7,228 nt of DNA from Alistipes sp. GTDB lineage: Bacteria; Bacteroidota; Bacteroidia; Bacteroidales; Rikenellaceae. Positions within the stretch are counted from its first letter, which is position 1, and the number at the start of each line of letters is the position of its first letter. The stretch is taken from assembly GCA_017391665.1 (NCBI GenBank), contig JAFOXS010000282.1, positions 1-7,228 on the forward strand, read 5' to 3'. Of the stretch, positions 1 through 6,377 are shown piece by piece. The notes under the pieces were generated by a model. The model ran no database searches and was not told the DNA's origin. It was given only the letters and a program-made list of their open reading frames with translations. Made by a program: the position numbers and the translations under genes.

Positions 1-285
1 ACGCTCATCCTCGTGCATCGACGAGTTGAAAATGCGTGCCAGCGTATGTTTGGTTATATCGTCTTTGGTGGGGCCTAAGCCTCCTGTGATAATTACCACT
101 TGTGAAGAGAGCAGGACGCGCTGTAGCGTCTGCTCAATCTGATTGGCCTCATCGCCGATCGAAAGCTTCTCCTCGACGGTGATACCCGCCGTGTTGAGGT
201 GCTTGGAGATACTTGCTGAGTTGGTATCGACAATCTGGCCGATGAGAATCTCATCGCCGATGGTTATGATGGTTGCTTTGATCAT
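1..285 (-). CDS. cinA: CinA family protein, N-terminal part (cut by window edge)
   Basis: This is the first 95 codons of a minus-strand gene that continues past the left edge. The translation begins MIKATIITIGDEILIGQIVD and contains TGGLGPTKDD at about residues 67-76. Both are hallmark motifs of the molybdopterin-binding-like (MoCF) domain that opens CinA proteins. Known family members are about 400 residues, with this domain first and often a C-terminal nicotinamide-nucleotide amidase domain; that second domain, if present, lies outside the window. CinA proteins are cytoplasmic and linked to pyridine-nucleotide recycling (ADP-ribose pyrophosphatase and NMN deamidase activities) and, in some bacteria, to competence. 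The ATG sits 3 bp after the pyrD stop, with AAAGG directly before it, so the two are very probably co-transcribed and perhaps translationally coupled. The start places the GDE motif at residues 10-12, as usual. Family assignment is secure; the exact activity is not visible here. Confidence 0.93.
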   Translation of the reverse strand, partial: MIKATIITIGDEILIGQIVDTNSASISKHLNTAGITVEEKLSIGDEANQIEQTLQRVLLSSQVVIITGGLGPTKDDITKHTLARIFNSSMHEDER

Positions 286-288
286 CCT

Positions 289-1356
289 TTATTGGTTTGT
301 TTGGCGTTGTTGTGCCTTGCGCAGACGCTCATTCAGTCCCATGCGCATGTTGAGAATAGATTTGCCTCCGCCGTAAATATACTCTGTTGTTACCTGTACC
401 AGTGTGGCGCCGGCCTCAATCATGGCCATGGCGTCGTCAGCCGTGCAGATGCCTCCACAACCGATGATGGGGTAGGTGCCTTTGGCTCGCTCATGCACTC
501 GGCGTACAACCTCCAGTGCGCGTTCGCGCAGGGGAGCACCCGTTAATGCTCCGGCCTTGCGACCGAGCGAGTGAATAATCTGCGTAGACTCCTCCAGCCC
601 ATATCGGCCCGTTGTGCCAGCACATGCCACCATGCCGTCGAGCGGGGTGTCGATCATGATGTCGGTCATAAGGTCGATCTGCTCGTCACTCAGATCGGGC
701 GATATCTTCAGCAGGATGGGGCGATACTGGTTTTGTCCTCGGCGGAACTCGAACAGGGGTTGCAGAATGGCCATGATCTCCTCACGCGAGGTGGGGACAT
801 ATGCTCGCTCGGATGAGTTACGGCAGATGTTTACCGTGAAGTAATCGGCATACTGATAGAGCGGGCGGAACAGACGCAGATACTCCTGCGGTGCATCCTC
901 CGGCGCCGTGGCATCGTTTTTGGCGATGTTGCAGCCGACGATTATGTTGTGGTTGTGGCTCTTGATATTTTCGATTACGCGCTCTACGCCCTGACTCTCG
1001 GTCTGTCCGCAGTAGAGCAGTGCGCGGTTCTTTGGGAGCTTGTGCAGTGCGGGCGATGGGCCGCCACGCTGTGGCTTGGGTGTGATGGTTCCTATCTCCA
1101 TAAAGCCGAAGCCTGTGGCCTCCATGACGTTTATGTGTTCGCCATTGCGGTCGTATCCTGCACCCAGACCTATGCGCGAAGGAAACTTCATACCAAAGAC
1201 CTCCGCACCGAGATAGTCAGTCTGCAGGGCATAGCGTTTGCGTCGAAGTGCCAGAAAGAGTGGCATACGGGCGAGCATGGCTGTTCGCCAGCGAGACAAA
1301 AGCAGGGCGAAGTCATCGCTGAGAAGATAGCGTATGGGTGTAAAAATACTCTTCAT
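289..1356 (-). CDS. pyrD: Dihydroorotate dehydrogenase-like flavoprotein (class 2 family) with altered active site
   Basis: The 355-residue protein has the length and layout of class 2 (quinone-linked, membrane-associated) dihydroorotate dehydrogenase, the fourth step of UMP synthesis. A basic, amphipathic N-terminal extension (about 1-45) is followed by a TIM-barrel flavin domain. Retained class 2 blocks include IGLGAGYDRNGE (62-73), FMEIGTITPKPQ (85-96), GCNIAKN (141-147), LLKISPDLS with Lys217, PIIGCGGI (296-303) and EAGATLVQV. By my own alignment with remembered E. coli PyrD, key positions differ. The FMN/orotate Lys of LDKDGE is Arg70, the NRMGFNN loop reads YCGQTES (115-121), NISSPNT reads NICRNSS (176-182) so the catalytic Ser becomes Arg179, and the TNTT loop reads CAGT. 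The flavin site thus looks partly kept while the orotate ligands look lost. It is followed at 3 bp by cinA and preceded by its own -7 box and an SD-like AAGGGG five bases before the ATG. Family is confident; dihydroorotate dehydrogenase activity is doubtful. Confidence 0.85.
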   Translation of the reverse strand: MKSIFTPIRYLLSDDFALLLSRWRTAMLARMPLFLALRRKRYALQTDYLGAEVFGMKFPSRIGLGAGYDRNGEHINVMEATGFGFMEIGTITPKPQRGGPSPALHKLPKNRALLYCGQTESQGVERVIENIKSHNHNIIVGCNIAKNDATAPEDAPQEYLRLFRPLYQYADYFTVNICRNSSERAYVPTSREEIMAILQPLFEFRRGQNQYRPILLKISPDLSDEQIDLMTDIMIDTPLDGMVACAGTTGRYGLEESTQIIHSLGRKAGALTGAPLRERALEVVRRVHERAKGTYPIIGCGGICTADDAMAMIEAGATLVQVTTEYIYGGGKSILNMRMGLNERLRKAQQRQTNQ

Positions 1357-1432
1357 TGTGTCCCCTTACCTCTTTAGAGGTACATATTCGTACAAATATA
1401 CGAATAAAATCTAATAAAACAGTGCTATTGTT
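1357..1432 (-). promoter_or_regulatory. pyrD upstream region: -7 box, leader hairpin and SD-like site
   Basis: Read on the minus strand, this gap holds TATATTTG at 1400-1393, which fits the Bacteroidota -7 consensus TAnnTTTG; I see no clear -33 TTG. Transcription would start near 1387 and give a leader of about 30 nt. That leader contains a perfect 7-bp inverted repeat, TACCTCT/AGAGGTA (1367-1382), ending against AAGGGG (1367-1362). AAGGGG is an unusually good Shine-Dalgarno match for this phylum. The box itself lies inside a larger inverted repeat, listed separately. Confidence 0.5.
1385..1406. repeat. 8-bp inverted repeat spanning the pyrD -7 box
   Basis: TATTCGTA (1385-1392) and TACGAATA (1399-1406) are exact reverse complements separated by six bases. 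The pyrD -7 box (1393-1400) occupies the spacer and two bases of the right arm. The geometry resembles a dimeric-regulator operator. However, TTCGTA directly upstream of a -7 box also occurs at the 2483 promoter, so half of the symmetry could come from promoter context alone. Confidence 0.4.
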
Positions 1433-2428
1433 TTAGAAATACTCCTGTCGGTAGTTGTAGTTGTTGCGTAATGACTCAAAATCGGCGCTATGCAGTCGCA
1501 TATGCTTGCTCTGAGCCATGAGATCGCAGTAGCGGGCAATCGTCTGGCACATATCCTGCCACTCTATAGCTCGGCGCTCGACGGGTTGCACCTGTCGAGG
1601 GTACCAATCAGTCAAAGGCAGAGCAAATCGCTTGGCTATGGCACGCACAACAATCGATGAGGCGTTGGCCTTGCCCTGTGCCGAGTAGCCAGCAATGTGA
1701 GGCGTTGCAACGAAGGCTTTAGCCAGTAGTGCCTGATTGATGTTGGGCTCATTCTCCCATACGTCCAGACACAGGCGCTGTGGCGCGGCGAGCAGAGCCT
1801 CGGTCGATGCCACCTCACCACGCGAGGCATTGATGATGGTAGCATGGCGGGGGATCAGGCCGACGATTCTCTCATCGAGCAGATGAAAGGTTGTGCTGTC
1901 GAGCGGCGTGTGAAATGTGATTATGTCTGCCTGTGCTGCCACCTCCTCCAGCTTGAGGAAGTCGCCACCCTCGCGCTCGTGGCGCGGTGGGTCGCAGCGC
2001 AGAACACTGAAACCCCACTCACGGGCATACTGCTCAACCAGACGTCCCACATTTCCGACACCTACGATACCCAGTGTGCGCTCCTGTGGTTGCCAGCCCT
2101 CCTCTTTGGCGAGCATGGCGAGTGTCGATGCTACCCACTGCAGTACGCCTGCGGCGTTGCAGCCTGCGGCGGTAACCACCTCGATGCCGTGTGAGGCGCA
2201 ATATTGCAGGTCGATGTGGTCAAAACCGATGGTAGCTGTGGCAATCATCCTAACGCTGGAACCATCCAGCAGTGCCTCGTTGCAGCGTGTGCGGGTTCGT
2301 ATGACAAGGCAGTCGGCATCGTGCACATCGCGTGCCGTAAAGGCGTTGCCGTCGAGGTACACGACCTCGGCGTAAGGCTCAAATATGCCTTGAATATAGG
2401 GAATTGCACGATCAATTATAACCTTCAT
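1433..2428 (-). CDS. pdxB: Erythronate-4-phosphate dehydrogenase
   Basis: This 331-residue cytoplasmic enzyme oxidises 4-phospho-D-erythronate to 3-hydroxy-2-oxo-4-phosphobutanoate, the second step of the DXP-dependent pyridoxal phosphate pathway. It belongs to the D-2-hydroxyacid dehydrogenase family. The Rossmann motif is GIVGVGNVG (120-128). The expected catalytic triad is present as Arg203 in NASRGE, Glu227 in LDVWENEP and His244 in ATPHIAGYS; the 17-residue Glu-His spacing matches E. coli PdxB. IATATIGFDHID (62-73) and AAGCNAAGVLQW (87-98) are typical PdxB substrate-lobe blocks. The C-terminal dimerisation region ends with FESLRNNYNYRQEYF, a PdxB signature, so the protein is complete although somewhat shorter than the E. 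coli enzyme (about 378). The ATG starts directly at MKVIIDRAIP with no sensible alternative. It is divergent from the FKBP genes and has a candidate -7 box at 2455-2462. Confidence 0.96.
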   Translation of the reverse strand: MKVIIDRAIPYIQGIFEPYAEVVYLDGNAFTARDVHDADCLVIRTRTRCNEALLDGSSVRMIATATIGFDHIDLQYCASHGIEVVTAAGCNAAGVLQWVASTLAMLAKEEGWQPQERTLGIVGVGNVGRLVEQYAREWGFSVLRCDPPRHEREGGDFLKLEEVAAQADIITFHTPLDSTTFHLLDERIVGLIPRHATIINASRGEVASTEALLAAPQRLCLDVWENEPNINQALLAKAFVATPHIAGYSAQGKANASSIVVRAIAKRFALPLTDWYPRQVQPVERRAIEWQDMCQTIARYCDLMAQSKHMRLHSADFESLRNNYNYRQEYF

Positions 2429-2454
2429 ATGCTTTATGTGTTGTTTTTCTCAGG

Positions 2455-2462
2455 CAAATATA
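2455..2462 (-). promoter_or_regulatory. Candidate -7 box for pdxB
   Basis: On the minus strand this reads TATATTTG, an exact TAnnTTTG match, 26 bp upstream of the pdxB ATG. No convincing -33 TTG lies about 20 bp further upstream. The box is only 20 bp from the divergent FKBP -7 box, so the two promoters overlap, and binding of polymerase at one may hinder the other. Confidence 0.45.
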
Positions 2463-2482
2463 TGGAAAAAATGAAATTTTCG

Positions 2483-2490
2483 TATCTTTG
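2483..2490 (+). promoter_or_regulatory. Candidate -7 box for the FKBP lipoprotein operon
   Basis: TATCTTTG, preceded by TTCG and followed by C, matches the Bacteroidota -7 consensus TAnnTTTG in its common extended form. It lies 44 bp upstream of the ATG at 2535, leaving a leader of roughly 35-40 nt. A -33 element is not obvious. GGAGG at 2503-2507 is 27 bp before the ATG, too far to act as its Shine-Dalgarno site; the bases directly upstream of the ATG are AT-rich. Confidence 0.55.
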
Positions 2491-2534
2491 CATGATTAAA
2501 TCGGAGGATAATCTGATTTTTAAAGCATTATAAT

Positions 2535-3224
2535 ATGAGAAAACACTCTTCGATAATGTGCCTTATGCTTGTGGCGGTGCTCTTCGTGGCGTCGTGCGGC
2601 GGTCGTGGTGGTTCGGTTAATTTGACCGATAGTCGTGACTCATTGTCATACGTTGTGGGTATGAATATTGCCTACAACATTATGCAGATGGACTCGACCA
2701 TCAATGCCGATGCTGTCATCACGGCAATCGACGAGACACTGCGTGGCCGTGAGCGTTTCTCGCTGGAGGAGGGTAAGACTTACCTGCTCAGTTACATCAA
2801 TTACGATGTGTATGAGCGTGTGCGCGGCTATGAGGAGCAGTATCTTAACGATCTGGCGGCGTCGGATGGCGATGTGGTTCGCACACCGAAGGGCCTTACG
2901 TATAAGGTTGCAACACTTGGCGACATGAATCAGACGGTCACTACCGAGCGCGATACCATCGCCTTTACATATCGTGCCACCAACCTTGCGGGCGAGGAGG
3001 TCGATCCCGCATCAGAGCGTGCCGATACGTTGCGTACACGCGTAGATCAGCTGGTGCCGGGATTGCGTGATGGCGTCAGACTGGTGGGTCAGGGCGGTAG
3101 CCTCACACTCTGGTTGCCCTCATCAATGGCTTATGGCTCGGCAGGCGATAGCGAGAAGGGTATCAAATCCAACGAGATGCTGCGCTATGATGTGCAGATC
3201 GTTGAGGTTAAACACAGAAGATAA
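2535..3224 (+). CDS. FKBP-type peptidyl-prolyl isomerase-like lipoprotein, degenerate active site
   Basis: The 229-residue product begins with a lipoprotein signal: basic MRKH, a hydrophobic stretch, then VAS-Cys21, which predicts lipidation and anchoring in the envelope. Residues about 34-105 resemble the helical FKBP N-terminal (dimerisation/chaperone) domain, with DSLSYVVGMNIAYNI. Residues about 118-225 form an FKBP_C domain starting at KGLTYKV and ending at MLRYDVQIVEV. Compared with FKBP12-type sites, Tyr146 (FTY), Asp157, Leu173-Val174 and Tyr200 (AYG) are kept. The central Trp is Leu177 (LVPGLRDG), the Phe of FDSS is Val, and the late Phe is Tyr218. Isomerase activity may therefore be weak and the protein may act mainly as a chaperone; that is inference. 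It is followed after 28 bp by a second FKBP lipoprotein with no terminator between, so the two probably form an operon. Confidence 0.88.
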   Translation: MRKHSSIMCLMLVAVLFVASCGGRGGSVNLTDSRDSLSYVVGMNIAYNIMQMDSTINADAVITAIDETLRGRERFSLEEGKTYLLSYINYDVYERVRGYEEQYLNDLAASDGDVVRTPKGLTYKVATLGDMNQTVTTERDTIAFTYRATNLAGEEVDPASERADTLRTRVDQLVPGLRDGVRLVGQGGSLTLWLPSSMAYGSAGDSEKGIKSNEMLRYDVQIVEVKHRR

Positions 3225-3252
3225 AAACACGAAATAAACAAAAGAAAAGAAG

Positions 3253-4260
3253 ATGAAAAAGATGATTTACACAGCGGCCGTATTGATGTGTGCGGTCGTG
3301 ATGGCTGCCTGCGGTGGCCAGAGCAATGTTACCTTTGTGAAGGGTAATAAGTCGCAGATGGACTCGCTCTCATATGCTTTTGGTGTCAATATCGGTAGCG
3401 GTATCATATATGATATGCCCGAGTTGAAGCTGGATTGGACCTTGATGAACGATGCAATGGAGAAGCAGCTCCTCGAGGAGATTGTTGCCGAGGATCCCCA
3501 GCAGGAGGAGGCTCGCACCAAGCTTGAGGCTTTCTTCAGCGGTCCCCGTATCGAGCGTATGAACGCCAAGGCAGCGGAGCTCATGGCTGCAGACTCTACA
3601 CGTCAGCTCGTTCGTGAGGATTTCGTCGATTTCGATGTATTCCAGGGCGATGAGGCACAGCGTAAGGAGATCTCTGAGGCCTATGGTACCTATATGGGTG
3701 TCAATATCCGCAGCTCACGTCTTCCCTTGCAGACCTATTGGTTGAAGAAGGGTATCGAGGAGTATGCTGCAGGTGAGGCTACAATCGACGAGGGTTTGGC
3801 GCAGGCTATCATTCAGGACTACTATATTACGAAGTTGCCTTTGCAGAATGCTGCTGAGTCGGAGGCATGGCTCGCAGAGGTAGAGAAGCAGAAGGGCGTA
3901 AAGAAGACCGAGAGCGGTCTGTTGTATCGTATCGACCGCGAGGGTGATGCAGCGGTGAAGCCCACTGCCGAGGATACCGTAAAGGTAGATTATGAGGGTA
4001 AGCTTAAGGATGGTTTTGTCTTTGACTCATCGTATGAGCGTGGTGAGTCTATCGAGTTCCCCTTGAACGGTGTTATCAAGGGTTGGACCGAGGGCTTGCA
4101 ACTCGTAGGTAAGGGTGGCCAGATCACTCTGTGGATCCCCTCAGATTTGGGTTATGGCGTAACAGGCAGCGGTCCTATCGGTCCCAACGCCGCACTTGAG
4201 TTCAAGGTAGAGTTGCACGATGTTATCCGTGCTGGTGCAGAGCCCGCATCGGCAGAGTAA
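3253..4260 (+). CDS. FKBP-type peptidyl-prolyl cis-trans isomerase lipoprotein
   Basis: The 335-residue protein starts with a lipoprotein signal (MKKMIYTAAVL...VMAA-Cys20), so it should be membrane-anchored outside the cytoplasm and help fold envelope or secreted proteins. Two stretches resemble the FKBP N-terminal domain: about 36-115 (MDSLSYAFGVNIGSG) and about 136-195 (YGTYMGVNIRSS...YWLKKGIEEYAAG). This suggests an internal duplication and explains the extra length over its neighbour. The C-terminal FKBP domain (about 215-325) has the whole expected site: Tyr247, Phe257-Asp258 in VFDSS, Phe269, Val274-Ile275, Trp278 in VIKGWTEG, Tyr301 in GYG and Phe317 in LEFKVEL. Active isomerase is therefore likely. 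A purine-rich AAAGAAAAGAAG lies directly before the ATG. Transcription likely comes from the promoter at 2483 and ends at the hairpin 22 bp downstream. Confidence 0.94.
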   Translation: MKKMIYTAAVLMCAVVMAACGGQSNVTFVKGNKSQMDSLSYAFGVNIGSGIIYDMPELKLDWTLMNDAMEKQLLEEIVAEDPQQEEARTKLEAFFSGPRIERMNAKAAELMAADSTRQLVREDFVDFDVFQGDEAQRKEISEAYGTYMGVNIRSSRLPLQTYWLKKGIEEYAAGEATIDEGLAQAIIQDYYITKLPLQNAAESEAWLAEVEKQKGVKKTESGLLYRIDREGDAAVKPTAEDTVKVDYEGKLKDGFVFDSSYERGESIEFPLNGVIKGWTEGLQLVGKGGQITLWIPSDLGYGVTGSGPIGPNAALEFKVELHDVIRAGAEPASAE

Positions 4261-4281
4261 TCCTCTGATATACGACAAAAT

Positions 4282-4318
4282 AAAAATTCCCGAATCCGTA
4301 TGGGTTCGGGAATTTTTT
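4282..4318. terminator. Strong, probably bidirectional intrinsic terminator
   Basis: Bases 4282-4297 pair with 4302-4317 to make a 16-bp stem containing one G-T pair and a four-base loop (GTAT). The core is TTCCCGAA/TTCGGGAA, flanked by an A-run on the left and a T-run (4313-4318) on the right. On the plus strand the T-run follows the stem, so it ends the FKBP operon; on the minus strand the A-run supplies the U-tract for the DUF3127 gene, which stops at 4337. Location between two convergent genes supports this. Confidence 0.9.
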
Positions 4319-4336
4319 ATTTATAATATCTGCGTT

Positions 4337-4708
4337 TTAGAACGGCAGATCGTCCACCTCGGCCATGGGTGCTGCGGGAGCTGCGTATGCGGGCTCCTCA
4401 GCAAAGGGAGGCATATCGGGCATTGCGGGGGCTGCGGCCTCCTCCTGCTTGGGCTGTACACGCCATGCGCGCACGTCGGTGTACCACTTGCCGTTAAACT
4501 CGCGTGACTCGATGTTCACCGATACGGTGTATGTCGCACCCTCACGCAGACGCGCCACGTCCGACTCCTTGTTGAAAAATATTACGCAGATCTTGCGCGA
4601 AAACTCCTGAGGCAACTCGAAGATTACCTCCTGACGCTGCCACTCGCCACGAGCCGATGTGCCCTTGGTGGCAGGCAATATCTTATAAACTACGCCTTCA
4701 AATTCCAT
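4337..4708 (-). CDS. DUF3127 protein, OB-fold-like with SSB-type acidic tail
   Basis: The 123-residue protein matches the DUF3127 pattern found across Bacteroidota: MEFEGVVYKILPATKGTSARGEWQ (1-24), then a beta-rich block with VIFELPQEFSRKICVIFFN and NIESREFNGKWYTDVRAWRVQ (66-86). The pattern is similar to an OB-fold single-strand nucleic-acid binding domain. Residues 87-116 form a low-complexity linker rich in Ala, Pro and Glu, followed by the terminal VDDLPF. SSB proteins end in a similar acidic Asp-Asp-[Ile/Leu]-Pro-Phe peptide that recruits replication and repair partners. A cytoplasmic ssDNA- or RNA-binding role is inferred; function is not established for the family as far as I know. The ATG is preceded by AT-rich sequence without an SD site. 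The gene faces the FKBP operon and shares its terminator. Confidence 0.88.
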   Translation of the reverse strand: MEFEGVVYKILPATKGTSARGEWQRQEVIFELPQEFSRKICVIFFNKESDVARLREGATYTVSVNIESREFNGKWYTDVRAWRVQPKQEEAAAPAMPDMPPFAEEPAYAAPAAPMAEVDDLPF

Positions 4709-4747
4709 ACTATTGATTTTAATATATTAATATTCGTTTTGCGAGGT

Positions 4748-4778
4748 TAAAGATAGTGATTTTTGGCAGAATGCGCAA
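4748..4778 (-). promoter_or_regulatory. Candidate promoter for the DUF3127 gene
   Basis: On the minus strand TTG (4778-4776) is followed after exactly 20 bases by TATCTTTA (4755-4748). This fits the Bacteroidota -33 TTG / -7 TAnnTTTG arrangement, except for the last base of the -7 box. The box lies 39 bp before the ATG. The upstream part overlaps a hairpin that follows the beta-helix gene. Confidence 0.45.
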
Positions 4779-4792
4779 CGCAGAGCCAAAAA
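4760..4792. repeat. Hairpin between beta-helix gene stop and DUF3127 promoter
   Basis: TTTTTGGC (4760-4767) and GCCAAAAA (4785-4792) pair perfectly over 8 bp. Inside, TGCG (4772-4775) pairs with CGCA (4779-4782) around a CAA loop. It begins directly after the minus-strand stop of the beta-helix gene, where a terminator is expected. On neither strand does a T-run follow the stem, so it is not a standard intrinsic terminator. It may stabilise or mark the 3' end of that transcript. Confidence 0.5.
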
Positions 4793-6283
4793 CTACTCCT
4801 CGACAAAGATGATTTTTCCACTCTTCTCGCCAAATAGCTCCTCCAGGCTCTTGGCTACCGTATCGTCGAAGGTATAGACTACGCCCTGGCTACCCCATGA
4901 TCCGGCGCTTGCACCACGATGCTGGATGTAAGTGTTGTTTGCGAGCATAGGTATCGATTCGCTCTTGGCTGCAGCAATGTTGAGCAGGTCGCGCGTGCTG
5001 CGGTCGAAGATGTTGTTTGCAACGACGAAGTTTGTTGCATTGTTGGTGTGGTGGCTCCACGACTTGATATGGGCGGGTGTCTCCTTGTCGGGACGCTGCT
5101 TGCCCCAGCCGTAGCCTGCACGGCGCATGATGTTGTTTGCAACGAGAATCTCCTCCATCTGATGCGACTGGATGGTATCCTCGCGGCCGAGGAAATACTC
5201 AACCGAATAGACGCAATCCTCAATCAGGTTGTTCGAGTAGGTGACGTTGCGCATGATGAGAGGCTCCTGCACATCGCCCTGATGCTGGTGTGTTACGGCA
5301 GCATCGTAGATCTGATAGATGTAGCAGTTGCTTACCATGAAGTTCTCGCAGCCGCCATAGATCTCCACCGCATTGCCGTAGCGTGTGGGGTGGTTGCGGC
5401 CGAAAGCACTTTCACTCTGGATAGAGCCACCGATCCAGCCCAGCTCGCAGTTCGTTACGGTCAGATCCTTTGTAGTGCCACTGCCAATGCCGTGTGAGCC
5501 ACAATACTTCAGGCAGAGGTTGTCGAAGGTTGCGCCGCTTGCTGCCAGTACGATGTGTCCCTTGGTCAGAAGCTCGATCGAAGAGAAGCGCTCGGCAGGG
5601 TTGCCCTCCGTCGAGCAGAGATATATTCGTTTCTCGCCACGATAGTCGTGGTAGAACTCCAGATCACGCTTAAGGTCGCGGTACGATGCGAAGGGCTCGC
5701 GGGTCTCGATGTGGAGTGTCGAGCCATCCTCCTCACGTATCATCATCACCTTGAAGGCGTGTGCCTGACCATGGTTGAATACCAGTGTGCCTATGTCGTT
5801 GGGCAGTTCGCCATCGTACATATATACATTCTTGGTCTCGGTCTCCACCCATTTACCCACCTTTGCAGCATCGTAGGGCGAGCCATAGATACGAGGTTTT
5901 TCGCCCTTGCCATATGCCGAGTAGGTCACGCCTCGCTTGGCCTTTAACTGTCCGCGCCACAAGTCGCCACGGCGGAACATCACGCCATCGCCGGGCTGCA
6001 GGTCGAGTGAGTTGAGGTGCTCGAGGCTGAAGATGGCAGTCTCGGGCGTGAGACCGTCGTTTAGATCGTTACCCTCGGATGAGATGTAGTATATGGTATT
6101 GAGTTTCTCCTGATCCAGTATTGTGGGCGTTGAAAGAATCTCCTGCTTGCGGGCCTCAGCCTCGCGGTCGAGTTTTGATAGAAATTGCTGCGCATCGTCA
6201 TTAGATGAGCATGACACAAGCAGCGATGTAGTGCTCACCAACGATGTGATGAGCAACAGTGTACGATGAAGGATGTTTTTCAT
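4793..6283 (-). CDS. Right-handed parallel beta-helix lipoprotein, possible glycan-active enzyme
   Basis: The 496-residue protein has a lipoprotein signal (MKNILHRTLLLITSL...LLVS-Cys25) and should be anchored in the envelope. A charged linker (26-60) leads to IYYISSEGNDLNDGLTPETA (64-83) and LDLQPGDGVMFRRGDLWRGQL (93-113), a stretch typical of secreted parallel beta-helix proteins of polysaccharide-lyase and DUF1565-like types. From about residue 245 to 455 there are short repeated coils ending in Asn or Cys: LTVTNCELGWIGG, FMVSNCYIYQIYDA, VTYSNNLIEDCVYS, ILVANNIMRRAGYG, FVVANNIFDRST and MLANNTYIQ. These fit a beta-helix with an Asn ladder. I cannot assign a lyase or hydrolase family or catalytic residues; a charged His/Arg-rich stretch (391-412) near TPAHIKSWSHHTNN is one candidate region. 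Divergent uxaC suggests uronate glycans as substrate, by adjacency only. A candidate -7 box lies at 6309-6316. Confidence 0.85.
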   Translation of the reverse strand: MKNILHRTLLLITSLVSTTSLLVSCSSNDDAQQFLSKLDREAEARKQEILSTPTILDQEKLNTIYYISSEGNDLNDGLTPETAIFSLEHLNSLDLQPGDGVMFRRGDLWRGQLKAKRGVTYSAYGKGEKPRIYGSPYDAAKVGKWVETETKNVYMYDGELPNDIGTLVFNHGQAHAFKVMMIREEDGSTLHIETREPFASYRDLKRDLEFYHDYRGEKRIYLCSTEGNPAERFSSIELLTKGHIVLAASGATFDNLCLKYCGSHGIGSGTTKDLTVTNCELGWIGGSIQSESAFGRNHPTRYGNAVEIYGGCENFMVSNCYIYQIYDAAVTHQHQGDVQEPLIMRNVTYSNNLIEDCVYSVEYFLGREDTIQSHQMEEILVANNIMRRAGYGWGKQRPDKETPAHIKSWSHHTNNATNFVVANNIFDRSTRDLLNIAAAKSESIPMLANNTYIQHRGASAGSWGSQGVVYTFDDTVAKSLEELFGEKSGKIIFVEE

Positions 6284-6308
6284 ATTAGGTTTTGGTTTTT
6301 AGTCTATA

Positions 6309-6316
6309 CAAATATA
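6309..6316 (-). promoter_or_regulatory. Candidate -7 box for the beta-helix lipoprotein gene
   Basis: The minus strand reads TATATTTG here, 25 bp upstream of the ATG and matching TAnnTTTG. No clear TTG lies 19-21 bp further upstream. The box sits in a small inverted repeat, CTATA-N4-TATAG (6304-6317), a looser version of the arrangement at the pyrD promoter. Confidence 0.45.
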
Positions 6317-6377
6317 GTAAATATTGGGTAGAAAAAGTAAAATCTCCGCATTTCATTCGGGTAGGGTGGCGTGAATA

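Noticed and set aside
949..1377. A 142-codon plus-strand frame over the start of pyrD
   Set aside because: Antisense to pyrD and dependent on its codon pattern; no recognisable protein.
1415..1435. TAAAACA/TGTTTTA inverted repeat as an intrinsic terminator for pdxB
   Set aside because: The stem is only 7 bp, nearly all A-T, includes the stop codon and is followed by just UUAG; too weak to call a terminator.
2492..2533. A 13-codon reading frame (MIKSEDNLIFKAL) ending one base before the first FKBP ATG, looking like a leader peptide
   Set aside because: Its ATG begins only two bases after the -7 box, so transcription would probably start inside or after it; composition shows no attenuator-like codon run.
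4919..5497. A 192-codon open frame on the plus strand
   Set aside because: It lies wholly antisense to the well-supported beta-helix lipoprotein, has no recognisable domain and no promoter or start signal; it is a shadow frame.
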